From positions 186,001-250,000 of the forward strand of contig CAWAXG010000002.1 of assembly GCA_963785755.1 (NCBI GenBank): a stretch of 64,000 nucleotides of DNA. Direction: 5' to 3'. Made by a program: the position numbers and the translations under genes. Below are positions 8,684 through 16,416 of the stretch, piece after piece. The notes beneath the pieces were generated by a model. It saw nothing but the letters and a program-made list of their open reading frames with translations, was not told the DNA's origin and ran no database searches. Source of the DNA: JACCXG01 sp963785755 (GTDB taxonomy: Bacteria > Acidobacteriota > Vicinamibacteria > Vicinamibacterales > 2-12-FULL-66-21). Numbering within the stretch: position 1 is the stretch's first letter; the number at the start of each line of letters is the position of its first letter.

Positions 8684-9160
8684 ATGGAAGTCGCAGATAC
8701 CGCCTCGCGCCGATCCTGGCTTCGGACACTGTTCGCATCGGCTGCGGCCACGGGCGCCGGGCTGTTCGGCGTCGCGCACGCCCAGACGAACGAGCCCGTG
8801 AAACGCACGTCAACCGATAATCAGGCTCCGGGCAGCAAACCTCCGATGTTCTCGGGGTGGGTCACGTATGGCAACCTCGTCTTCGTGGCCGGCAAAGGTG
8901 AGCACGGCCCGGGCGACATCAAGGTCCACACCGACTCGGTGCTCAAGCAGATCGAGGCTGAGCTGACCAAGAACGGGTCGTCGATGGAGAAAGTCCTCAA
9001 GGTGAACGTGTACCTGCACGACATCAAGGACTACGACGGGATGAACGAGGTCTTCCGCGGCCGCTTCGGGGCCAACCCGCCGGTCCGCACGACGATCGCG
9101 TGCTACGGCGGGATCCCGGGCAGCTCGCTGGTCGAAATCGACTGTATTGCCGCACGATAA
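8684..9160 (+). CDS. RidA/YjgF-family protein with Tat-type signal
   Basis: The 158-residue protein starts with a twin-arginine-like signal (SRRSWLRTLFASAAATGAGL, about 8-27), followed by a RidA (YER057c/UK114) domain at about 50-158. The domain keeps the active-site Arg in NPPVRTTIAC and the Glu in SSLVEIDCIA, which position imines in true RidA deaminases. RidA proteins hydrolyse reactive enamine/imine intermediates released by PLP enzymes. Here it is followed 31 bp later by a Tat-exported PLP enzyme, so it may protect or assist that enzyme outside the cytoplasm. An exported RidA is unusual but recurs in soil bacteria. It is the first gene of a co-directional run to 16152. Confidence 0.88.
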   Translation: MEVADTASRRSWLRTLFASAAATGAGLFGVAHAQTNEPVKRTSTDNQAPGSKPPMFSGWVTYGNLVFVAGKGEHGPGDIKVHTDSVLKQIEAELTKNGSSMEKVLKVNVYLHDIKDYDGMNEVFRGRFGANPPVRTTIACYGGIPGSSLVEIDCIAAR

Positions 9161-9191
9161 CCGCGGGACCGCCAGTCCGGAGAGTGCAACC

Positions 9192-10395
9192 ATGTGGAGC
9201 CGAAGGCGATTTCTGGAGTCCGTCTCAACGTTGCCGCTGGTGGGCGGCCTGATCGCCGCCCGATCGTCCCCCGCGGAGGCCGCGGCGTTCGCCAGCCGCG
9301 ACTTCTTCCGCGAGATGGGCGTGCGTCCGTTCATCAACGCCTCGGGAACGTATACCGCGATGACCGCCTCGCTGATGCAGCCCGAGGTCATGGACGCGAT
9401 CAACTATGCGTCCAAGCACTACGTGATGCTCGACGAGCTGCACGATCGCGTCGGCGAGCGGATCGCGAAGCTCGCGCGCAGCGAAGCGGCGATGGTCACC
9501 TCCGGCGCCGCCTCGGCGCTCACGCTCGGCACCGCGGCCGTGCTCACCGGGACCGATCGCCAGAAGATCGTGGATCTGCCCGAATCTCGCGACGATGAAG
9601 AGCGAGGTGATCATCCAGAAGTCGCATCGCTTCGGCTACGACCATGCCGTGCGCAACTGCGGCGTGCGGCTGGTCGAAGTCGAGAGCCGCGACGATCTCG
9701 CGCGCGCGATCAACGCCCAGACGGCGATGATGATCTTCTACAACGCGAACAACAACGTCGGGCAGATCAAGGACGAGGAGTTCGCACAGCTCGGCAAGAA
9801 GCACGGCGTCCCGACGTTCAACGACGCCGCCGCCGACGTGCCGCCGGTCGACAATCTCTGGCGCTACACCGCCATGGGGTTCGACCTCGTGACCTTTTCC
9901 GGCGGCAAGGGGATCCGCGGACCGCAGAGCGCGGGCCTGCTGCTCGGCCGCAAGGACCTCATCGCCGCCGCTCGCCTCAACGCGCCGCCCAACGGCAACA
10001 CGATCGGGCGCGGCATGAAGGTCAACAAGGAAGAGATGCTCGGCATGATGGTTGCCCTCGAGCTCTACGTCGAGCGGGACCACGAGAAAGAGAACCGCGA
10101 GTTCGAGAAGCGCGCCGAGATCATCCGCAGCAGCGCGGCGGCCGTCCCGGGGGTGAAGGCGGAAGTGTTCGTTCCCGAGATAGCGAATCACGTCGCGCAC
10201 GTGCGCATCACCTGGGATCAGGCCGAGAAGGGCCGCGCGGACCGCGTGGTCACGGCGATGCGCGAGGGCGAACCCTCGATCGCCATCCGGTCGGAAGGGC
10301 CGGCCCTGGTCATCGGCGTGTGGATGATGCGGCCGGGCGAGGAGAAGATCGTCGCGAAGCGGCTGCGGCAGGTGCTCGAGAAGCCGGCGGCCTGA
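9192..10395 (+). CDS. Tat-exported SelA-like PLP-dependent enzyme, with one frameshift
   Basis: The start at 9192 gives a twin-arginine signal (MWSRRRFLESVSTLPLVGGL). The N-terminal half (about 130 residues, including PFINASGTYTAMTASLMQPE) reads in one frame to about 9580 and the rest in another from there. Removing one C from the CCC at 9579-9581 joins them into about 400 residues. The C-terminal part has the SelA-like PLP core with the lysine in TFSGGKGIRGPQSAG and the DAAADVPP strand. Relatives include D-glucosaminate-6-phosphate ammonia lyase (DgaE) and other SelA-like lyases, not true selenocysteine synthase. It shares about the same layout with the enzyme at 33291. The frameshift is probably a sequencing error, since both halves are well conserved. 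Confidence 0.85.
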
Positions 10396-10439
10396 CCCCA
10401 GCGAGCGCCGGCTGCGTCGCCCACAGTGCTGGTTCTGCC

Positions 10440-11610
10440 ATGAATCGTCGAACGTTCGTATACAACGCCGCGTTGGGGACGCTCAATCTCGGGCTCGGCG
10501 GGTTCGGACGCGGTCAGGCGGCGTCCGACGCGCAACACGCTCAGGATCGACGTCAACGCGCCCGAGATGCCGCCGTCGCCGCTGGCCATGCCAGGCCTGT
10601 TTCCGGGGCGCGTGGTCGAGGTCTTCGGCGCCAATGCGATCCTCAACCGGCGCATCTCACAGCCGGCGGTCCGCGCCATGCTCGACGCCGGGATGAAGGC
10701 GCTCACCGGCGAGGACGTGGCGACCAACGCCTGGGCGAAGTTCTTCGCGCCGTCCGACGTGGTCGCCGTCAAGGTCAACCCGTCGAGCGCGCCGCCGACG
10801 ATCACCTCGATCGCGCTGATGCGCGAGGTCATCGCCGGGTTGAACGCAGCCGGCGTCCAGAACAAGAACGTCATCGTCTACGACCGGAACTCCAACCAGC
10901 TCGAGGTGAACGGCTATCACACGCTGGTGCCGCCGGGCGTCCGGGTGGTTGGGCTCGATCAGCGGTGGTCGGTCAAGGGAGAAGCGCGGAGCGGCTACGA
11001 CCCGGACATCTTCTGCGAGATGGACTGCTTCGGCGAGCGGGAAACCCGCTCGTATCTTGCCACCGTGGTCTCGCGCGAGGCCGACAAGATCGTCAACCTG
11101 CCCACTCTCAAGGAACACAACGCGTCGGGGGTGACAGGGTGCCTGAAGAACCTGGCCTATGGATCCTTCAACAACGTCGCGAGGACGCACGAGGGCTCCA
11201 AGACGTACACCGACCCGGTGATCGCGGTGATGTGCAACGTGCCGCAGATCCGCACCAAGGCCGTGCTCAACATCATGGACGGGATCCGCGCCGTCTATCA
11301 CGGCGGCCCGTTCGGCTGGAATCCCGAGTTCGTCTGGGAGGCGAAGACGCTGCTGATCGGCACCGATCCCGTCGCGGTGGATCGGATCGAGCTCGAGATC
11401 GTGGAACAGAAGCGGAAGGAGCTGGGCGTCCCGTCACTGTGGGACCGGAACCCCGAGAACATCGGCCGGAGCTCGGACATCGAACGCACGGCGATGAAGA
11501 ATCCGTTCTACCGCGAGCCGGGACACATTCGTACCGCTTCGGAACTCGGGTTGGGGAAATACGAGCTCGCGCAGATCGATCATAGAAAACTACGGATTGG
11601 AAATCCTTAA
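10440..11610 (+). CDS. Tat-exported DUF362-domain protein, with one frameshift near the N terminus
   Basis: The C-terminal 347 residues (from 10567) are a DUF362 domain (VVAVKVNPSSAPPTITSIAL; ADKIVNLPTLKEHNASGVTG; AKTLLIGTDPVAVDRIELE). Upstream, an ATG at 10440 in another frame encodes a signal sequence beginning MNRRTFVYNAALGTLNLG. A one-base indel between about 10500 and 10540 would fuse the two, with the joined sequence running through RNTLRIDVNAPE. DUF362 proteins are poorly understood and are often near iron-sulfur proteins; no ferredoxin cysteine motif is visible here. The preceding PLP gene ends 45 bp upstream. Confidence 0.82.
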
Positions 11611-11625
11611 TCCTTAATCCTTGAT
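11604..11625. repeat. Short heptamer repeat TTAATCC, three units
   Basis: Three near-identical 7-bp units (ATCCTTA type) cover the stop codon of the DUF362 gene and end right before the next ATG. No Shine-Dalgarno sequence is left for that ATG. It has the same period as the larger heptamer families in this window but is too short to classify. Confidence 0.5.
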
Positions 11626-12663
11626 ATGCAACAACGCTCCGATTGGGTCACTCTGCTCGCGTCGAACGATCGGCGCGGCGGCACGAGCGCGGCCCGTTCG
11701 GCCGCACCCACCGAGCTCATCTGGAAGGCGACGCTCGCTGACGCCGTGCGCTCGAGCCCGGTGCTGTACGAGGGGGTCGTCTACGTCACCTGCCGCAACG
11801 GACGCCTCTACGCGTTCGACAGCCGCACCGGCAAGGAACGCTGGACGCTCCAGGCCGCCGCGCCGATGCACTCGACACCCTCGATTGCCGCGAACCTCGT
11901 GCTCGCCGGCTGCGATGACGGGTGCGTGTATGCGGTGGAACGATCGTCGGGCCGGCTGCAGTGGAAAGCGGAAGGCGGCGGCTCGATCTGGACCTCGCCC
12001 ATCGTCCAGCGCGACACGGTCTACTTCGGATCGACCGATGGCATCTTCCGCGCCGCCGACCTGAGCGGGGGAAAGATCAAGTGGACGCGGCAGACGCAGG
12101 GACAGATCTGCTCGACCGCATTCGCCGCCGATCGCGTGGTCTACTTCGGGTCCGGCGATGGCCGCCTCTACGCGCTCGACGCCGCGACGGGAAAGGACGC
12201 GTGGGTCCATGGCGCAACCGATGCAGTGGTCGCGTCACCCGCCGTCGCCAACGGTCTGGTCCTGGTTGGTTCCGAGGACTATTTCTTCTACGCCCTGGAC
12301 GCCGGCACCGGCAGCGTGCGCTGGAAGATCGAAACGAATCTCGGCATCGCCTCGTCTGCCGCCGTCGCCGGCGGGAAGGTGTTCTTCGGCGGCAGAGACG
12401 GACACCTGTACGCGCTCTCGGCCGCCGACGGGAAGGAAGTGTGGAAGTCGAGACCGATGCGGGCGATCACCGCACCGCCGCTCGCCGGCGACTCGATCGT
12501 CTGCATTCAAACCTTCTACGGCGCGACCCAGGCCTTCGACAGCGCCACCGGCAAGGAGTTGTGGCGCGCCAGCCTCGGCGGCTCGCTGCAATCGACGCCG
12601 ATCGTCACGGAGGAAGCGGTCTTCCTGGTCAACTATCAGGGTGTGGTGTACACGCTGAAGTGA
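11626..12663 (+). CDS. PQQ-repeat beta-propeller protein (BamB-like fold)
   Basis: This 345-residue protein consists of seven repeats of about 40 residues, each ending in a blade motif of the form LYAxDxxTGKxxW (LYAFDSRTGKERW, about 63-75; LYALDAATGKDAW; FYALDAGTGSVRW; LYALSAADGKEVW; TQAFDSATGKELW). This is the PQQ-binding-like propeller of BamB and related proteins. It is unlikely to bind PQQ as an enzyme, because the catalytic residues of quinoprotein dehydrogenases are absent. No signal peptide is visible from this ATG, although its neighbours are exported. It sits in the same run as DUF362 and ApbE, which suggests a shared but unidentified extracytoplasmic process. Confidence 0.85.
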   Translation: MQQRSDWVTLLASNDRRGGTSAARSAAPTELIWKATLADAVRSSPVLYEGVVYVTCRNGRLYAFDSRTGKERWTLQAAAPMHSTPSIAANLVLAGCDDGCVYAVERSSGRLQWKAEGGGSIWTSPIVQRDTVYFGSTDGIFRAADLSGGKIKWTRQTQGQICSTAFAADRVVYFGSGDGRLYALDAATGKDAWVHGATDAVVASPAVANGLVLVGSEDYFFYALDAGTGSVRWKIETNLGIASSAAVAGGKVFFGGRDGHLYALSAADGKEVWKSRPMRAITAPPLAGDSIVCIQTFYGATQAFDSATGKELWRASLGGSLQSTPIVTEEAVFLVNYQGVVYTLK

Positions 12664-12763
12664 GCAGGGCAGCCGTCGCCAAGGCCGCGCCGAAGGCGCG
12701 GCAAGGCCAAGGGCCGTCGCGCGGCTTGTCCGCCGGAGCTTCAGCAAGGCGGAAGCGCGTGAA

Positions 12764-12785
12764 GCGCGGGGGTGGGGCCCCGCGC
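12764..12785. terminator. GC hairpin between propeller gene and apbE
   Basis: GCGCGGGG at 12764-12771 pairs with CCCCGCGC at 12778-12785 around a 6-bp loop. There is no run of T after it, so it would be a weak or Rho-assisted terminator at best; it could also be a relic of the GC-rich repeats in this 141-bp gap. Confidence 0.35.
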
Positions 12786-12804
12786 ATTAAGAAATGCTGA
12801 CAGG

Positions 12805-13824
12805 ATGATGTCTTCAGCAAGTTGTGCGACCAGGATCGCAGCCGCTCTAATCGCGTCGCGGCTGCTCACAGCGCCGCTCATTTCTAGCGAGCCGCTCATC
12901 GCCGTCCATCAGCAGCAGTACACCATGGGCACGATGTTCGACATCATCGTGCATCACGAGTCCGAGGCGGAGGCGAAACAGGCGATCGGGAAGGCGATGG
13001 CGGAGATCGTTCGTCTCGATCAGGTCATGAGCGATTTCAAGGCGGACAGCGACCTGTCGAAGCTCGTTCGCGACGCGCGCAGGAACGTAGTCACGGTCGA
13101 GCCGAGCCTGTATGAAGTGATTGCGGAATCCGTCGCGTTTTCGCGGCGGTCGGGCGGAAAATTCGACGTCACGATCGCGCCGCTGCTCCGGGCGTGGAAG
13201 GACGCGCTGGCAGCCGGCCGCCGTCCGGGCGCCGACGCGATCGCGGCGGCCAGGCGGTGTGTGGGCTACGAGAACATCGAGCTCGTGCCGCCGCGCGGCA
13301 TTCGCTTCCGATCCGACTGCCTCGAGATCGATCTCGGCGGCATCGGCAAGGGCTACGCCGTCGATCGCGCGATGGCGGTGCTCACCGCCGCAGGCATCCG
13401 GCACGCGCTGATCAACGCCGGGTCGAGCTCGATCGCCGGCATCGGGGCGCCGCCGGGGTCGAAGGGCTGGCCGGTCGCGATCGGCGCCGCCGGGTCGAAG
13501 GGAACGACCATCGTGCTCGAGAACAGCTCCATGTCCACCTCGATACAGACCTTCGTGCCCTTCGCGTTCGACAGCGGCAGCTTCGCGCACATCATCGATC
13601 CGGCGTCAGCCGCTCCGGCCGCCAGCCGGCTCGCGATCAGCGTCGTCGCGCCGCGCGCCACGGTGTCGGATGCGCTGTCCACTACTCTGTTGATGATGTC
13701 GCCACACGACAGCGGCGGTTTGCTCGCGGAGTTCTCAGGGGTGTCGGCTTACTGGGTGTCGGCGGACGGGAACGTCCAGGCCTCGTATCCGGGCAACACC
13801 GGCGCCGTGCCGGGATCCCGGTGA
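12805..13824 (+). CDS. apbE: FAD:protein FMN transferase (ApbE family)
   Basis: The 339-residue protein begins with a signal-like stretch and then an ApbE domain. Diagnostic segments are MGTMFDIIVHHE (about 40-51), FDVTIAPLLRAW (about 131-142), the flavin-binding DLGGIGKGYAVDRA (about 184-197) and HIIDP (about 261). ApbE proteins move FMN from FAD onto a Thr of exported redox proteins. No FMN-bind domain target is visible in this window, so its acceptor lies elsewhere or is one of the unknown proteins in the run. The start at 12805 or 12808 was chosen over an upstream GTG at 12772 because it begins the signal and has GACAGG just before it. The stop codon overlaps the next possible start by 4 bp (GTGA). 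Confidence 0.88.
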   Translation: MMSSASCATRIAAALIASRLLTAPLISSEPLIAVHQQQYTMGTMFDIIVHHESEAEAKQAIGKAMAEIVRLDQVMSDFKADSDLSKLVRDARRNVVTVEPSLYEVIAESVAFSRRSGGKFDVTIAPLLRAWKDALAAGRRPGADAIAAARRCVGYENIELVPPRGIRFRSDCLEIDLGGIGKGYAVDRAMAVLTAAGIRHALINAGSSSIAGIGAPPGSKGWPVAIGAAGSKGTTIVLENSSMSTSIQTFVPFAFDSGSFAHIIDPASAAPAASRLAISVVAPRATVSDALSTTLLMMSPHDSGGLLAEFSGVSAYWVSADGNVQASYPGNTGAVPGSR

Positions 13825-13832
13825 GCGCCGCG

Positions 13833-15224
13833 ATGCCGATTCACCTGCGCGCGCTGCTCGTTGTGCTGCTGGTCCTCCGCGGCGCGTCGGCCGCGGACGC
13901 CGAGATCCTGGTCCGCTGGAGCCAGGATCAGATCCCATCGCGGCAGAGCCTGGGGATCACGACGCTCGTCATTCCGGCCACGAATCCCGCCGCGATCGGA
14001 CGCGCGCTCGGCGAGGGCTACCGGGTGTTCGCGGAAGTCGAGGCGGCAGGGATCGCCACCGCGAAGCTGCCGGCCGCGGGACTGTCGGGGGTCGTTGTGA
14101 GGGGCGCCGCATCAGCGGCGCAGCTGACCGCGCTCGGACAGCGGCTGAAGCCGTCCGGCGCGCGCGTGATTGCGCTCGAAGAGCGCGGCAAATGGCCCCA
14201 CATCCGCACCAACTGGGTGACCCGGAACAACGACGTGCTGCAGGTGTCGCGCAGCTCGTCGCAGCCCTGGATCGAGAGCAATGCCGCGCTCATTCGCATG
14301 CTGCGCGCGCTGCAGCCCGACGCGCCGCCGGTGCTCAGCTATCCATGGACGCCGATCACGGTGTCGGACAAGAACGAGGGGCCGGCGCTGGAGAACTATC
14401 TGGTGGCGATCGCCGAAGTGGGCAGCTTCGGCGGCGATCTCGTGCTCCCGTTGCACGACCGGTTTCAGAAGGACCTCGTGCTCGGCCATCCCCAGACGCG
14501 GCTGGCATGGAGCGACATCAAACGGCATATCGAGTTCTATTCGTGGGGGCTGCCCGATCGCTATCAGCCGATCGCGAACATCGGCGTGGTCACCGGCACG
14601 CCGGCGCAGTCGTTCGAGGTGATGAACCTTCTGTTGCGCCACAACCTGCCGTTCGAGCTGGTCGCGCCGCCGGGCTTGCGCTCGCGCAGCCTCTCAGCCT
14701 TCAAACTGCTGATCGTGCTCGAGCCGCCGGATGAAGCGCAGACCCAGCCGCTCACGGATTTCGTCCGCACAGGTGGCACGGTAATCCTGGCGGGAGTCAC
14801 CGCGCCACGCGCGCCGTGGCGAGAGGGCACCGCGGTCGCGAAAGCCGACGACCGGGTCACCTACCGGCTCGGCGACGGCCACGTCGTGGAAACGCTGAAA
14901 GCGGTCGCCGACCCGAACACCTTCGCGCTTGACGTGCGCCAGCTGCTCGGACGGGATCATCGAATCATCGACATCTGGAACGGCATCACGGTGGTGGCGG
15001 CACCGTACGCGAACCCGGACGGCAAGTCAGTGCTGATCACAGCGCTGAACTACGCGCACCAGCGTCTGCCCGTACAGATTCGCATCCGCGGCACGTTCTC
15101 CATCGTTCAGTACGAATCGCCGGACGAGCCGGTAACTCTGCTGCCCTACCAGCAACGCGACGGCTATACGGAATTCGTTCTGCCCGGTCTCAGAATCGGT
15201 GGCAGGGTGTTTCTCTCGAACTGA
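13833..15224 (+). CDS. Secreted protein of unknown function with a GATase-like region
   Basis: About 463 residues beginning with a clear signal peptide (LRALLVVLLVLRGASAADAE, about 4-23). I do not recognise the family. The middle (about 150-225) looks like part of a TIM-barrel glycosidase (YSWGLPDRYQPIANIGVVTG follows), and the region at about 250-320 (FKLLIVLEPPDEAQTQPLTD; FVRTGGTVILAG) resembles the class I glutamine amidotransferase-like domain found in beta-galactosidase trimerisation and ThuA domains. The last 120 residues look like a beta-sandwich. A sugar-handling role is inferred only. A GTG at 13821 that overlaps the apbE stop is an alternative start. Confidence 0.7.
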   Translation: MPIHLRALLVVLLVLRGASAADAEILVRWSQDQIPSRQSLGITTLVIPATNPAAIGRALGEGYRVFAEVEAAGIATAKLPAAGLSGVVVRGAASAAQLTALGQRLKPSGARVIALEERGKWPHIRTNWVTRNNDVLQVSRSSSQPWIESNAALIRMLRALQPDAPPVLSYPWTPITVSDKNEGPALENYLVAIAEVGSFGGDLVLPLHDRFQKDLVLGHPQTRLAWSDIKRHIEFYSWGLPDRYQPIANIGVVTGTPAQSFEVMNLLLRHNLPFELVAPPGLRSRSLSAFKLLIVLEPPDEAQTQPLTDFVRTGGTVILAGVTAPRAPWREGTAVAKADDRVTYRLGDGHVVETLKAVADPNTFALDVRQLLGRDHRIIDIWNGITVVAAPYANPDGKSVLITALNYAHQRLPVQIRIRGTFSIVQYESPDEPVTLLPYQQRDGYTEFVLPGLRIGGRVFLSN

Positions 15225-15247
15225 CGGTTGAAGTAAGTTCGGCTGTT

Positions 15248-15805
15248 GTGCCTTCGACCTCGCGCCTGAAATCATGGCTGCTGGCGTGGCTCGCCCTGGC
15301 GCTCCTGCTGGCTTGCCAGTCGCCGCCGCCATCGACGGCCCCTCGAACCGAGGCCCCACCGCGTCCAGTCGCGGAAGCGCGGCAGGCTCCGGCAAGTCCG
15401 GCGGCCGCCGAGGACGAGCGCTATGATCTCGGGCGCGACGAAGCGCGTGGCGGCCACACGCTCGCGAGACACGTCAGCAGATCCGACGACCAGTTGCGCG
15501 ATCGACTGCGCCGCGAGCCACGGATCAGCGCGGCATCGACCTACACCGATCGCGCAACCGCCGAGCGAGTCGTCGCCAGGACGCTCTCGCGCGATCGCGC
15601 GCGCGTGCAGAATTGGCTGGCGCGTCAGGGGCCCAGGCCCAATCTGGCGATCGATTACCGCGGCGACAAACAGGAACCGATCGGCCGGAGTGTGACGCGG
15701 CGCAATCCGAAGCCTGTCGTCTGCTCGGATGCTGTGGTCGTGCTGCGCTGGGATGGTCAGCGCGGCTTCTTCGTGCTCACCAGCTATCCGGAGGTCTCGC
15801 GGTGA
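15248..15805 (+). CDS. Lipoprotein with RNase A-like (CdiA C-terminal type) toxin domain
   Basis: The 185-residue protein has a lipoprotein signal: a basic start, a Leu/Ala-rich core and a lipobox LLAC with Cys at 23. A Pro/Ala-rich linker (about 24-58) follows, then a domain at about 65-183 that matches the bacterial RNase A-like toxin fold of CdiA C termini: GGHTLARHVSRSDDQLRDRL with the expected catalytic His, ISAASTYTDRATAERVV, an RVQNWLARQG helix, and a final strand VVVLRWDGQRGFFVLTSYP. This family cleaves RNA. There is no CdiA, VgrG or other large carrier: the toxin is attached directly to a lipid anchor. The next gene overlaps by 4 bp and looks like its immunity protein. Start is GTG; the domain is full length. 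Confidence 0.82.
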   Translation: MPSTSRLKSWLLAWLALALLLACQSPPPSTAPRTEAPPRPVAEARQAPASPAAAEDERYDLGRDEARGGHTLARHVSRSDDQLRDRLRREPRISAASTYTDRATAERVVARTLSRDRARVQNWLARQGPRPNLAIDYRGDKQEPIGRSVTRRNPKPVVCSDAVVVLRWDGQRGFFVLTSYPEVSR

Positions 15806-16152
15806 CGAAGCGGGCTCGTACGCGTTCGGCTCAGATTCAGCCCGGCGCCGCCGACGCAGAACTCAGCCGGGACGCCTTCCCATTGCTGTTGAACTTTCTC
15901 AAGGGCTACCTGCACGAGGACTATCCCGATGTGCACGGATCGCTACCTGCCGCCGTCGCCGCGTTCGTCGCCGATGCGGATCCGGCCGAGCGCCAGCAAC
16001 TTGCCCGCGAACTGGAATCCCTGACCGTCCGTCTCTCGGGTCGGTCGCCGCGCGCGCTGAGGCGCTTTGTCACCGGGGATCTGGGGAGCCGCTGGGAGCC
16101 GAAGTCGCGGGAGGAGTTGATCGAACTGCTCGATCTGATTCGGGGGACATAG
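15802..16152 (+). CDS. CdiI-type immunity protein
   Basis: A 116-residue cytoplasmic protein with no signal. It contains AFPLLLNFLKGYLHEDYPDV (about 26-45), the hallmark of the CdiI_2 group of contact-dependent-inhibition immunity proteins, and a helical C-terminal half. Its GTG start overlaps the toxin stop (GTGA), with GGAGGT 7 bp upstream inside the toxin gene, indicating translational coupling. Immunity proteins of this group bind and block cognate C-terminal nuclease domains. It is the last gene of the co-directional run starting at 8684 and is followed by a TTCARGGG repeat element. Confidence 0.82.
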   Translation: MTKRARTRSAQIQPGAADAELSRDAFPLLLNFLKGYLHEDYPDVHGSLPAAVAAFVADADPAERQQLARELESLTVRLSGRSPRALRRFVTGDLGSRWEPKSREELIELLDLIRGT

Positions 16153-16170
16153 CGTGAATCTGACGGCTGT

Positions 16171-16372
16171 CGGTTCAGGGGTTCAGCGGTTCAGCGGTTC
16201 AGGGGTTCGGGTTCAACGGTTCAAAGGTTCAGAGGTTCGGGTTCAGCGATTCGCAGAACTCTGGAACCCGAACTCTTCAACCTGAACCCTTGAACACCAG
16301 AACAATTGAACGCGCACCCGTGAACTTGTGAACCCCTGAACCGTTGAACCGACGAGCGAAGCGAACGCAGTA
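16171..16372. repeat. Octamer-repeat element, TTCARGGG family, copy 2 (inverted arms)
   Basis: The left arm (about 16171-16250) carries GGTTCAGGGG/GGTTCAGCGG units, and the right arm (about 16260-16350) the complement (TGAACCC). It ends in GAACCGACGAGCGAAGC at 16346-16362, a non-repeat edge that also occurs at 19369-19385 and 49708-49725. It follows the immunity gene stop by about 18 bp and could act as terminator of that operon. Confidence 0.85.
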
Positions 16373-16416
16373 CGCCCTTTGACGCGGAGCGAATTCGGCA
16401 GATACTTCTCCCCGCC

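Noticed and set aside
9147..11585. Single 812-aa ORF from 9147 across the PLP and DUF362 genes
   Set aside because: Only its two ends encode recognisable sequence; the middle is low-complexity Arg/Ala out-of-frame product, so it is an artefact of two frameshifted genes.
11626..12663. PQQ-dependent dehydrogenase at 11626
   Set aside because: It has only the short BamB-like propeller repeats and no quinoprotein active-site sequence or sufficient length.
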